Assembly (NCBI RefSeq): GCF_002007235.1
Contig: NZ_MUHW01000019.1
Location: forward strand, 19,240 to 83,239
DNA from: Oribacterium sp. C9
Lineage (GTDB): Bacteria; Bacillota; Clostridia; Lachnospirales; Lachnospiraceae
Direction: 5' to 3'
Length of the DNA: 64,000 bases
A model generated the notes under the pieces. The model saw only the letters and a program-made list of their open reading frames with translations, did not search any database and had not been told where the DNA came from. This document shows, piece by piece, positions 34,210-43,069 of this stretch. The stretch's first letter is position 1. Every line of letters begins with the position of its first letter. The position numbers and the translations under genes are program-made.

Positions 34210-35510
34210 TGAAATACGATATAACTCTTGATCGTATAGCGAACTGCTACTACAATCTCGGTCTCGAAAGAGCCAGACTGCGTGATCTGAGCGGTGCAGC
34301 AGAGCTGCTCAAAAAATCACTGCATTATAATAAATATCAGATAGATGCCAGAAACCTTCTGGGGCTCATATTTTTTGAATGCGGCGAGACCGCCGATGCA
34401 CTGGTTCAGTGGATCATAAGCAACAACCTGAATCCTAATGGAAACATTGCCGATGAATATCTCGGAGAGGTTCAGCGCAAACCCGCCATACTCCGTATAT
34501 GTACCGACAACGTAAAAAGATATAATCAGGCTCTGTTATATGCCCAGACCAACAACGAGGATCTGGCTATAATGCAGCTCAATCAGGTTATTCAGGACAG
34601 TCCGAATTATGTAAAGGCACACATCCTTCTCGCCCTTCTTTATATGAAGCGTGAAAACTGGGTAAAGGCAGGACGCAGTCTCTACAAGGTTTTAAAGATA
34701 GACAGAAACAATCCTAAGGCACTTGTCCTTATGGATGAAGTAAAACAGAACACAGGCCGTAAGGAAGTAGAGCAGAGCAAGCTGAAGAACGCTTTCTCTC
34801 ATCGTAAGATGACCGATGACGATGTGCTCATACCACAGGAGGTAAAGGAAGTTTCACCATGGATGGTAGTTGTATACATCCTCATAGGTGTAGTACTTGC
34901 CCTTTTCACATTCAACCTGCTGATACTTCCCGCAAAGACCAGAGCTCTCAATGCGAATAACAATCAGGAAGTCATTTCCTATACAGATAAGCTTTCCATC
35001 GCAAACGGAAGGATCACTGATCTGGAGGAGAAGTGTGATGAACTGGAGAAGCAGTATCAGGAAGCAGCCATTCAGATTCAGCAGTTCCAGAATGCCAATG
35101 AATCTTTCATGGGGCAGTACCGTGCACTCACACAGATCAATCAGGCTTATGAAAGCGGCGATATAGTGCTTGCGGCACAGCTCTATACAGGACTTGATGC
35201 ATCACAGATATCGGATGAGAATCTGATGTCCCAGTATCAGAACATCAAGCACATCATGGAAAGCTCGGTTTACCAGCAGCTTTCCGATAATGCCACAAAC
35301 GCATGGAATGGTGGAAACCAGCAGAATGCTGCTGAATTGTATCTTCTCAGTGTCACCATACGTGAAGAACCGGAGAACATGTTCCTTCTTGCGAGACTAT
35401 ACCAGTCCATGGGACGTTCAGAAGATGCCAATACACTATTTGACAAGATCATAGGCTCATATCCTGAGTCACCTTATGCAGAAAGAGCAAGAAGCATACG
35501 CGGATATTGA
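34209..35510 (+). CDS. Membrane-anchored TPR-repeat protein
   Basis: The 433-residue protein has N-terminal tetratricopeptide-like repeats (about residues 8-70 and 110-170, e.g. AHILLALLYMKRENWVKAGRSL), one membrane helix at about 218-240 (MVVVYILIGVVLALFTFNLLIL minus the last residues), a coiled coil (about 260-300, KxxELEKQYQEAAIQIQQF) and further C-terminal TPRs (about 365-430). The layout suggests a cytoplasmic TPR domain linked through the membrane to an outside TPR domain. It opens an operon that leads to CdaA, so a role in envelope scaffolding is plausible but unproven. Confidence 0.75.
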   Translation: MKYDITLDRIANCYYNLGLERARLRDLSGAAELLKKSLHYNKYQIDARNLLGLIFFECGETADALVQWIISNNLNPNGNIADEYLGEVQRKPAILRICTDNVKRYNQALLYAQTNNEDLAIMQLNQVIQDSPNYVKAHILLALLYMKRENWVKAGRSLYKVLKIDRNNPKALVLMDEVKQNTGRKEVEQSKLKNAFSHRKMTDDDVLIPQEVKEVSPWMVVVYILIGVVLALFTFNLLILPAKTRALNANNNQEVISYTDKLSIANGRITDLEEKCDELEKQYQEAAIQIQQFQNANESFMGQYRALTQINQAYESGDIVLAAQLYTGLDASQISDENLMSQYQNIKHIMESSVYQQLSDNATNAWNGGNQQNAAELYLLSVTIREEPENMFLLARLYQSMGRSEDANTLFDKIIGSYPESPYAERARSIRGY

Positions 35511-35526
35511 TATTGAGGTAAATGAC

Positions 35527-36294
35527 ATGCTAAATGCTGAGAAAATCCGGCTGATGACGCAGCTTTCCATATATGAAAGAAAAGAAGGCAAGGAGATACT
35601 TGAAACAAGCAGACATTTCAAAGGGGATTATATATCCAGAAGACTCCTTACCTCTGCCATTTACTATACTTTGTGTTTCATACTGATAGCGATAGTTCTC
35701 ACCATCATAAACCTCGAAGAGGTTCTTTTGCAGCTGAACATACCGTTTATCATGGAATCACTTCAGTCCATACTTTATATCTACCTCATAGGCATGGTCA
35801 TCATGCTTTTCCTTGCCTATGTCAGATACAACGCAAAGTACGATCTTGCCCACCGTAAAAGTCTGTTCTATGCCGCGAAGCTGGATAAGCTGCTCCGCAT
35901 GCAGGAAAATGACAGCGATATCCTGGATATAGACGAGGATGAATCGGAATATTACAAGGAGACCGGCGGAAAGATCCGTATATATGATGACAAGCGGAAC
36001 ACCTGGGAAACGGTAAAGCCTAAATTCCATACCATAGTGAAGCGCGGAGGAAGAGAAGAGGAGCTGGATGATTACGACAGTCCGGATATCCGCTACACTC
36101 CGATACGCAACGATACCTACCGTTCCGATGAACCTAAGGGCGGCTGGCTGGACTATCCTATAGACAGAAGATCCTACATGAACAGGAACCAGAATACAGA
36201 TCCCACACCTAAAGGCGGCTGGCTGGATGAAGATCTGGAAGATGACTATGATGACGGACTCGACATACTGAGCATTCGAAAGAAAGATAAATGA
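35527..36294 (+). CDS. Membrane protein with a charged tail carrying PKGGWLD repeats
   Basis: The protein is 255 residues. A helical N-terminus (about 1-45) is followed by two membrane helices (about 47-70 and 82-103) and a long acidic cytoplasmic tail rich in Asp, Glu, Tyr and Arg. The tail contains the seven-residue phrase PKGGWLD twice (coded near 36135 and 36207). ATG 35527 follows GAGGT at suitable spacing and avoids overlap with the TPR gene, whose stop is at 35510. No known family was recognised. The tail repeats look like a binding motif for a partner. Confidence 0.65.
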   Translation: MLNAEKIRLMTQLSIYERKEGKEILETSRHFKGDYISRRLLTSAIYYTLCFILIAIVLTIINLEEVLLQLNIPFIMESLQSILYIYLIGMVIMLFLAYVRYNAKYDLAHRKSLFYAAKLDKLLRMQENDSDILDIDEDESEYYKETGGKIRIYDDKRNTWETVKPKFHTIVKRGGREEELDDYDSPDIRYTPIRNDTYRSDEPKGGWLDYPIDRRSYMNRNQNTDPTPKGGWLDEDLEDDYDDGLDILSIRKKDK

Positions 36295-36310
36295 AAGGCA
36301 TGGCATATTC

Positions 36311-37207
36311 ATGTTACGAGTAAAAGAAACTTTACAAAAATTCTATACGGAAAATGATTATTGGACGATACCTGTCACAAAAGCCATTACAGCATTTTTG
36401 TGTTTTTTAACAGTCAACAGCCGTGTGGGTTTCAGTGACGTTTTGTCAAATCCTCTTATATGCTTTGCAGCTGCTGTTCTGTGTTCGTTTTTACCCTGGA
36501 CATGCATACCTGTGTTTTTCTGCATTTTCATCCTTGGTAATGCATATGCCGCATCATTGGAGATAACTCTTGTTGCCGTTGTGGTCCTGCTTTTGGCTTC
36601 TCTTATACAGTCAGCCTTTCGCGCCGGTCATGCAGTACTCATTGCGCTGGTGCCTCTATTCTTTTATATACATATCCCTTATGTTCTCCCGGTAATCGCC
36701 GGATTATCATTAGGACTTATGTCCATAGTGCCCATATCCATAGGCATCATGTTGTATTATTTCATCGAATACATGGCAGGACATACTGCGGTAGCTGCCT
36801 CTCAGGGTGACATCACCGCCATGGCAACAGCATATGCGGGACTGTTCGGAAATCTTTTCAAGGATAAAGAAGCCATCGTTGCCATACTTGCCTTTGCTCT
36901 CTGCGTGGTGGTCGTTTTCATTATCAGCCAGATCCCTTTCGACGAAAGCTGGATCGTTGCCGCAGGAGCAGGTATCCTTACAACTGCAGTGACTACATTT
37001 TTCGGTCATATGCATTTCGGATTGGAAACCTCATTTATAGATATGCTTCCGGGACTGTTACTTTCCTGTATAGTTTCCATCGCATATGTTTTTGCATTCC
37101 ACGCAGTGGACTATCAGCGTACCGAACGCCTTCGCTTCGAAGACGACGATTACGTTTATTTTGTCAAAGCCGTACCTAAATTAAAATCAGAAGACGAGGA
37201 TGATTGA
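36311..37207 (+). CDS. Polytopic membrane protein of unknown function upstream of cdaA
   Basis: The 298-residue protein has about eight hydrophobic segments between residues 22 and 275 and ends in an acidic cytoplasmic tail (KLKSEDEDD). No transporter signature was recognised. It overlaps the start region of cdaA (stop 37207, next ATG 37210), so it is co-expressed with the diadenylate cyclase. A link to c-di-AMP signalling or ion homeostasis is only a guess from position. Confidence 0.65.
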   Translation: MLRVKETLQKFYTENDYWTIPVTKAITAFLCFLTVNSRVGFSDVLSNPLICFAAAVLCSFLPWTCIPVFFCIFILGNAYAASLEITLVAVVVLLLASLIQSAFRAGHAVLIALVPLFFYIHIPYVLPVIAGLSLGLMSIVPISIGIMLYYFIEYMAGHTAVAASQGDITAMATAYAGLFGNLFKDKEAIVAILAFALCVVVVFIISQIPFDESWIVAAGAGILTTAVTTFFGHMHFGLETSFIDMLPGLLLSCIVSIAYVFAFHAVDYQRTERLRFEDDDYVYFVKAVPKLKSEDEDD

Positions 37208-37209
37208 TA

Positions 37210-38064
37210 ATGCCTGAATTTCTTTCAACGATGCGGAGCTGGTTCAGCTTGCTGCCTCCATTTTATTTCACAAACTTTCTGGAAATAATCATACTGGCAG
37301 TCATAGTATATGAATTCCTTCTCTGGATAAAAAACACACGTGCCTTTGAGCTTCTCAAGGGTCTCGTTGTCATAGGTGCTTTTATCGTTGTGGCATGGTT
37401 CTTCCAGTTAACCACCATCATGTGGATAATCGAGAAGATCTCGACTGCATTCATCATCGCCGCTGTTGTAATTTTTCAGCCCGAACTCAGAAAGGCGCTG
37501 GAGCAGCTGGGAAGCCGTAACTTCATCACCAGCCTTTTCCCAAACGATGCAGAGGATTCCAGCCTGAGCACCATAAACGAGATCATCAAGGCCACCTTCG
37601 AGATGGCAAAGAAGAAGACAGGTGCCCTCATCGTTATACAGCAGGAACAGTCTCTCAATGATATAGCAGAGACAGGAATACTGATAAACGGAAAAGTCAC
37701 AGCGGCTCTTCTTATAAATATTTTCGAAAAGAATACTCCGCTTCATGACGGAGCAGTAGTTATAGTGGGAGACCATATCGTTTCCGCAACCTGCTATCTG
37801 CCTTTATCCGATACAGATATCTCAAAGGATTACGGTACACGTCACAGAGCAGCACTGGGAGTATCTGAGACCTGCGACGCCATCACCATCGTCGTATCAG
37901 AAGAGACTGGCAGAGTTTCAGTTGCTGTCAACGGTGCTCTGAAAAGAGCTGTTGATGCGGATGCCCTCCGCGGGATGCTTCCTATCCACAAGAAGGAAGA
38001 AGCTTCCGACGAGAATCCCCGCTTCCGTTTCTTTAGAAATAACAGAAAGGAGAGAAGGGAATGA
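37210..38064 (+). CDS. cdaA: Diadenylate cyclase CdaA
   Basis: CdaA makes the second messenger c-di-AMP from two ATP. The 284-residue protein has three N-terminal membrane helices (about 15-85) and the DAC domain with the catalytic motif LHDGAVVI and the GTRHRAALGVSE substrate-binding motif. ATG 37210 is used in place of the TTG 6 nt upstream. It overlaps cdaR by 4 nt (ATGA). In Firmicutes CdaA activity is modulated by CdaR and GlmM; here CdaR follows but glmM is not in the window. Confidence 0.95.
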   Translation: MPEFLSTMRSWFSLLPPFYFTNFLEIIILAVIVYEFLLWIKNTRAFELLKGLVVIGAFIVVAWFFQLTTIMWIIEKISTAFIIAAVVIFQPELRKALEQLGSRNFITSLFPNDAEDSSLSTINEIIKATFEMAKKKTGALIVIQQEQSLNDIAETGILINGKVTAALLINIFEKNTPLHDGAVVIVGDHIVSATCYLPLSDTDISKDYGTRHRAALGVSETCDAITIVVSEETGRVSVAVNGALKRAVDADALRGMLPIHKKEEASDENPRFRFFRNNRKERRE

Positions 38065-39314
38065 TCAAACGATTATTCACAGAAAATATTTCTCTGAAAT
38101 GCATAAGCATTGCCCTCGCCTTTGTTATATGGATCATGGTTGTCAATGTCTCCAAGCCTGAAACAACCGATACAAAGAGCGTTCAACTGGAAGTCAAGAA
38201 TCAGAACATCTTTGAAGAAGATTCGAAGACCTGGTCTATAGACAGAACCAATGTAAACATCACATATAAAGTAAGAAGTGATGTGCGTTCAACCATTTCC
38301 AGCTCGGATTTCCATGCATATATTGACCTCTCTGATTACAGTATCACAGGATCGGTACCGGTTTATGTCGAGGTCCTTAACGGAAAAGAGACCATCATCG
38401 ATGATGTGGAGGTACATCCTTCAGTCACCAAGGTAAATATCGAAAACGTTCAGAAGAAAAAGTTCGATATTAAGTCTGTGACCGCAGGAGACCCTAAGTC
38501 AGGCTATAAGGTTGCCAATATCATCCTGAGTCCTGAATCCGCTTACCTCACAGGTCCTGAATCAGAGATAGGAAGGATCTCATCCATTGGAGTCGAAGTT
38601 GATGTTACAGGTATTTCCTCCAACCAGGACGGAATCGCGAAGCTCACATATTATGATGCGAACGGCAATACCCTTAACAACTTAAAGGAAGTAGATGCCA
38701 ATGTTGACGACATCAACTATTCTGTGACCATTCACAAGGAAAAGAGCATCAATCTGCTTTCATCCGTCTCGGGAACTCCTGCAGCCGGATACCAGTATGA
38801 ATCCACCACAGTCTCTCCTGACAGTGTGACTCTCGCAGCATCGCCGGGAATCATAGAAGGCATGACTGTTTTCGAGCTCCCGGAGATCGACCTTAACGGG
38901 GTAACAGAAAGTGTCAATATCACCTTTGATCTTTCTCAGTACCTCCCGGCAGGTATCGAGCTTGCGGATGATCAGGATTCTCAGGTCAATGTTCTGGTAC
39001 GTATAGAAAAACTGCCGGATATGGGAGATAAACCGTTAAACGGAGGTATGGTTCCGGCACCCGTTCCTAATCAGCCCGGAGCACCGCAAACTCCGGAAAC
39101 ATCTTCTCAGGAACAAAAGCCTCAGCATACCGAAGAAACTCAGGTTTCCCAGACAGATTCATCCGAATCCGAATCTCAGGCTTCAGAAGCGGAAACAGAA
39201 AAGCAGGAAAGCTCTGAGCAGCAGGACGCAAAAGAAACTGATGTTTCTGCTGAAAATGGCTCAAATCAGAATCAGTCCAAAGAAACTTCATCTACGGAGA
39301 ATACACAAAATTGA
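38061..39314 (+). CDS. cdaR: YbbR-domain protein, CdaA regulator CdaR
   Basis: CdaR is an exported, membrane-tethered partner of CdaA. The 417-residue protein has an N-terminal membrane anchor (about 10-32, IALAFVIWIMVVNVSKPE) and three to four YbbR repeats (about 45-320) with the recurring LTGPES/VTLAASPGII-type strands. The last 90 residues are low-complexity (Gln, Ser, Glu, Thr), a wall-spanning type of tail. AAGGAGAG precedes the ATG. The stop overlaps the next gene. Confidence 0.9.
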   Translation: MIKRLFTENISLKCISIALAFVIWIMVVNVSKPETTDTKSVQLEVKNQNIFEEDSKTWSIDRTNVNITYKVRSDVRSTISSSDFHAYIDLSDYSITGSVPVYVEVLNGKETIIDDVEVHPSVTKVNIENVQKKKFDIKSVTAGDPKSGYKVANIILSPESAYLTGPESEIGRISSIGVEVDVTGISSNQDGIAKLTYYDANGNTLNNLKEVDANVDDINYSVTIHKEKSINLLSSVSGTPAAGYQYESTTVSPDSVTLAASPGIIEGMTVFELPEIDLNGVTESVNITFDLSQYLPAGIELADDQDSQVNVLVRIEKLPDMGDKPLNGGMVPAPVPNQPGAPQTPETSSQEQKPQHTEETQVSQTDSSESESQASEAETEKQESSEQQDAKETDVSAENGSNQNQSKETSSTENTQN

Positions 39315-40612
39315 TGATGACCGATTTAAAGCATTTAATCATATATACAGCTGCTTATTTAATGAGCTATATAACAGGAAGAGCGGAACTATCCGCTCTT
39401 TCTTCTATCTGTCTCATATGTGCAGCTGTATTTCTTTATTATATGGAGCATAGAAGAACCCGTGAGCTTTTGAACCTTCGCGGTCTCATGGCACTCGGCA
39501 TCCTGGGGGGAGAGGGCATAGCGAGACTGCAGCTCAGCCGTCTTTCAACTGTCTGGACTGACTCCACATGGCTTTCTTTCTATTTATTCTACCTGATATT
39601 CTATGCCGCATCAGGGCTCACAGAAAGACTTATGGAATCAAAGTTCTCCACATCGGGAATACATAAAATCTATAAAAGAAAGATCTCAGACGAAGCTCTT
39701 TTCAGGATTTTGATCCTTTCTGTTATCGTGATTTCATGGACCGCCTTCATCTATGAAGCAATAAATCTCAGATTCATCCCGCTGTTCACCGTAGATACAC
39801 CACATGCCTACAGTTATTTCCATTTAAAAGGAATTCATTATTTCACTACTCTTAATGTACTGGTTCCCGGCATCTCCATGCTGTATCTTGAGCACAGAAA
39901 GAAAAGAGCTCTGAGACCGGATGCCATCTCCATACTGGGCATCATACTTCCGCTGCTTCTCAGTGTTCTTTTGGTTTCCAGATTCCAGTTCATGTTCTCA
40001 GCTATCCTCGCTCTTTTTACAGCCACTTCATCCGGAAGAAAATACAAGCTGTGGCAGGCTATGGTCATATTTGTACTTATGATCATGGTCTATGTAGGCA
40101 TAACTGTAGCGAGAGCCCATTCAGTGGAATACCTTAACGGCATCTTCGAAATGAAAAATCCGGATACTCCGATTTTCATCACACAGCCCTACATGTATAT
40201 CGCCAACAACTTTGACAATTTCAATGTCATGACCCGTGAGCTTACAGTTCATTCAAACGGAATCAGGATGCTGTATCCTTTCCTTACATTGACAGGTCTG
40301 AAGTTCATAAATCAGGATCTCGCAGCTGCATTTCCTCTTTTTACCACAAAGGAAGAGCTAACGACCCTGACTCTCATCTATGATGCCTGGTACGACTTCG
40401 GACTTATGGGAGTGACAGTTTTTGCTCTGGTGATCGGAATGATAACCGGATTTATCCTTTATGAACATAAACTGGATTCAAATCCTTTTGCGAAGCTTAT
40501 ATATGCAGAGCTGGCATTCTATTTTTCCGTTTCTTTTTTCACCACCTGGTTCTCCAATCCTGCCACCTGGTTTTATCTCGGCTTCAGCGTATTGTTCTAT
40601 CTGCTTTATTGA
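39314..40612 (+). CDS. Wzy/O-antigen-polymerase-like membrane protein
   Basis: The 432-residue protein has about ten to eleven membrane segments and the layout of oligosaccharide repeat-unit polymerases, including a large extracellular loop (about 265-350, with YIANNFDNFNVMTREL) before the last helices. Such enzymes join lipid-linked sugar repeats at the outer face of the membrane. ATG 39314 (or 39317) overlaps the cdaR stop in TGATGATG. No glycosyltransferases flank it, so the polymer it may act on is unknown. Confidence 0.75.
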   Translation: MMTDLKHLIIYTAAYLMSYITGRAELSALSSICLICAAVFLYYMEHRRTRELLNLRGLMALGILGGEGIARLQLSRLSTVWTDSTWLSFYLFYLIFYAASGLTERLMESKFSTSGIHKIYKRKISDEALFRILILSVIVISWTAFIYEAINLRFIPLFTVDTPHAYSYFHLKGIHYFTTLNVLVPGISMLYLEHRKKRALRPDAISILGIILPLLLSVLLVSRFQFMFSAILALFTATSSGRKYKLWQAMVIFVLMIMVYVGITVARAHSVEYLNGIFEMKNPDTPIFITQPYMYIANNFDNFNVMTRELTVHSNGIRMLYPFLTLTGLKFINQDLAAAFPLFTTKEELTTLTLIYDAWYDFGLMGVTVFALVIGMITGFILYEHKLDSNPFAKLIYAELAFYFSVSFFTTWFSNPATWFYLGFSVLFYLLY

Positions 40613-40684
40613 CAAAGCAAATACGCGGAAATATAATTTTATGGTAGAATATTTTTTCAGACATTTGAAAAGGGAGATAAACAA

Positions 40685-41197
40685 ATGGAGAAGAATCTGA
40701 AGGCAACAGAGGGAAAGGATGAGGCTCTCAAGCAGTCCTTTGCCGAGATAAAAAAAGCTGCTACGGAAAAGAAGGAAGATCCTAAGACTGCAGCTAAAAA
40801 GACAGAAACAAAGGCAGCCGCCAAGGCTCCTCAGGTAAAGGCAGCCGCAGAGAAGAAGACAGAAGCAAAGGCAGCTGAGAAGAAGCCGACTGCAAAGAAG
40901 GCTGAAACAAAGCCTGTTGCAAAGGCTCCTGCAAAGAAGGCTGCGGAGAAGAAGACTGTAGCCAAGAAGCCGGCTGAGAAGAAAGCTTCTGCAAAGGCTG
41001 AGGTTGAATCTTTTGTAACATTACAGATCAACAATCAGGACTATGATCCTGTAAAGCTTCAGGAAGAAGCTATCGCGCGTGCAAAGAAGATCAAGGCTGA
41101 TGTAGAATCAGTTGATGTTTATGTCAATGTTGCCGAGTCTGCAGCATACTTCACCATCGACGGTGAGGGCAGCGCCGACTACAAAATCGAGCTTTAA
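40685..41197 (+). CDS. Lys/Ala-rich protein with a C-terminal DUF6465-like domain
   Basis: The 170-residue protein has an N-terminal half (about 15-110) made of irregular K/A/T/E/P repeats of the AEKKTxAKK type, resembling histone H1-like tails, and a C-terminal small domain of about 60 residues (VTLQINNQDYDPVKLQEEA onwards) like DUF6465 proteins of Lachnospiraceae. The tail suggests nucleic-acid binding. AAGGGAG precedes the ATG. It is followed by a strong terminator. Confidence 0.75.
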   Translation: MEKNLKATEGKDEALKQSFAEIKKAATEKKEDPKTAAKKTETKAAAKAPQVKAAAEKKTEAKAAEKKPTAKKAETKPVAKAPAKKAAEKKTVAKKPAEKKASAKAEVESFVTLQINNQDYDPVKLQEEAIARAKKIKADVESVDVYVNVAESAAYFTIDGEGSADYKIEL

Positions 41198-41212
41198 TCA
41201 GTACGTTTATTA

Positions 41213-41246
41213 AAAACGGTACCCTTGGGTGTACCGTTTTTTTATT
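41213..41246 (+). terminator. Terminator after the Lys/Ala-rich protein gene
   Basis: AAAACGGTAC pairs with GTACCGTTTT around an 8-nt loop, followed by TTTATTTT. Confidence 0.92.
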
Positions 41247-41337
41247 TTCGAGCAGGGAGCCCTGCTCGATTTATTTAATTTCAAAATACGCCGAGAAATA
41301 TTATGATATCGGCAAAAACATTACAGAAAGAGAATCT

Positions 41338-42729
41338 ATGTCTTTATCATTACCACAAGAATTTTTAGACCGTATGAAAGATATGCTTCCCGACGAAGCA
41401 GAGTTCAAAGCATTCATAGAAAGCTATGAAGATGATCCGATACGAGGTCTTCGCCTGAATCTCAAGAAGCTCCTGGAAAACGAATTATCCGAGGATCCTG
41501 ACGCCATCACATATGAAAAGCTTGTTTCGGACTGGAAACTTACGCCTGTCAGGGATGCAAGCTATGCTGTCTATGATGGAAAGAAATATTATCGAGAGTT
41601 TTACATGAATGAAGATGAGCTCAATCAAAGAGGCATCAGACCCGGCAGACATCCGTATCACGAAGCCGGTCTCTACTATATACAGGGTCCTGAAGCTATG
41701 CAGGCTGTCACTCATCTCGATGTCAGACCCTATGACCGTGTTGCCGATCTTTGCGCAAGCCCCGGAGGTAAATCCACTCAGGCTGCAGATATGCTTTCCC
41801 TCGACGAAGGCGGCTTCATCATCTCCAACGAATATGTTGCCCTCAGAGCCAGGACACTCAGCTCCAATATAGAACGAATGGGCATCAGCAATGCTGCAGT
41901 ACTCAATGAAGATACCGGAAAGCTCGCTCAGTTCTTCCCTGAGTTTTTTACGAGAATCATCGTAGATGCTCCCTGCTCAGGTGAGGGAATGTTCAGAAAG
42001 GATGAAACTGCCATAAAGGAATGGTCTCCGCAAAATGTTCATCTCTGTGCAGAACGCCAGAAGGAGATAGTATCCAATGCATACCGCATGCTTTCACCCG
42101 GAGGAAAACTCTGTTACTCCACCTGTACCTTCGAAAAGGAAGAGGATGAGGATATTCGCGACTTTATATTAGAAAGCTTTCCTGATATGAAACTTATCTT
42201 TGAAAAACGTTTCTGGCCTCACATCGATAAGGGTGAGGGACACTATGTAACAGTTTTCCAAAGAGCCGGAAAGGATCCCTTTGAAGAGAAAAATATTTCT
42301 TTCGGTCCTGTCATCACAGGTCCGGACAGAAGCATTGGCATGCAGAAGCTTTCGGAAAAGAAGATGAAGGATCAGATATATCTGATCCCGGACATCCTGC
42401 CTGATCTCGGAAGACTCAAGGTTTTCAGAACGGGTATACTCAAATCCACAGATCTGAAGAAACGAATAGAGCCTGAGCACGCACTTACACACGCCATCCA
42501 CATACATGATGAAAAAGAGACAGAAAGCTTTAAATTTTCTGTATGTAATTACAGCTCAACAGATCCTCATGTGGAGCAGTACCTGAAGGGACTACAGATC
42601 CCGGCTCCGGAGGGATCTGATAAAAAAGGCTGGTGCATCGTGGCATGCGACGGAGTGGCTCTCGGACTCGGAAAGCTGGTGAACGGCCAGATAAAGAATC
42701 ATTATCCCAAGGGACTAAGGTTCCTCTGA
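41338..42729 (+). CDS. RsmB/NOP-family RNA cytosine-C5 methyltransferase (RsmF-like)
   Basis: The 463-residue protein has an N-terminal RsmF-type domain, a Rossmann methyltransferase core with ASPGGKSTQAAD and the two catalytic cysteines in DAPCSGEG and YSTCTFEKEE, and a C-terminal PUA-like region (about 380-463) ending LGLGKLVNGQIKNHYPKGLR. RsmF modifies C1407 of 16S rRNA in enteric bacteria; the exact target here is not determined. It stands alone, with no ribosome site stronger than AGAGAA. Confidence 0.88.
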   Translation: MSLSLPQEFLDRMKDMLPDEAEFKAFIESYEDDPIRGLRLNLKKLLENELSEDPDAITYEKLVSDWKLTPVRDASYAVYDGKKYYREFYMNEDELNQRGIRPGRHPYHEAGLYYIQGPEAMQAVTHLDVRPYDRVADLCASPGGKSTQAADMLSLDEGGFIISNEYVALRARTLSSNIERMGISNAAVLNEDTGKLAQFFPEFFTRIIVDAPCSGEGMFRKDETAIKEWSPQNVHLCAERQKEIVSNAYRMLSPGGKLCYSTCTFEKEEDEDIRDFILESFPDMKLIFEKRFWPHIDKGEGHYVTVFQRAGKDPFEEKNISFGPVITGPDRSIGMQKLSEKKMKDQIYLIPDILPDLGRLKVFRTGILKSTDLKKRIEPEHALTHAIHIHDEKETESFKFSVCNYSSTDPHVEQYLKGLQIPAPEGSDKKGWCIVACDGVALGLGKLVNGQIKNHYPKGLRFL

Positions 42730-43069
42730 TGCCGGATTTTCATCCCTAAAAAAGGAGAAATTTCACCCTGTTAAGACGGTGTATTGATATTGCCTATGGC
42801 TGCCATATTTTTGTACTATACTTAATCACGATACTTCGCGGTTTTTGACAGCATGTTGTAATCACAATTATTGACAACGTTATGTTTTTATCAAAGAACA
42901 TTATCACATTTTGACAGCAAAAAGGCTCAAAATTGCCGTTATTTTATTAACAATATATATAAAACGACGTAAATTAATGTTGAATTATGTATTTCTTTCG
43001 TATACAATATATTCGACATAAACCGGGGTAAAAATACCCCTTGTTTATATATGAAATGGAGGATAAAAA
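42730..43069 (+). promoter_or_regulatory. 340-nt regulatory region before the decarboxylase operon
   Basis: No gene is seen. A promoter TTGAAT (42980) - 17 nt - TACAAT (43003) lies close to the operon. Upstream are three TTGACA hexamers and the near repeat TTTTTGACAGCA / ATTTTGACAGCA at about 42842 and 42909. A 24-bp imperfect palindrome with arms GTTGT and ACAAC lies at about 42854-42877. The 5' leader has a GGGGTA-AAAA-TACCCC hairpin at 43025-43040. The repeats suggest control by a DNA-binding regulator. Confidence 0.55.
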
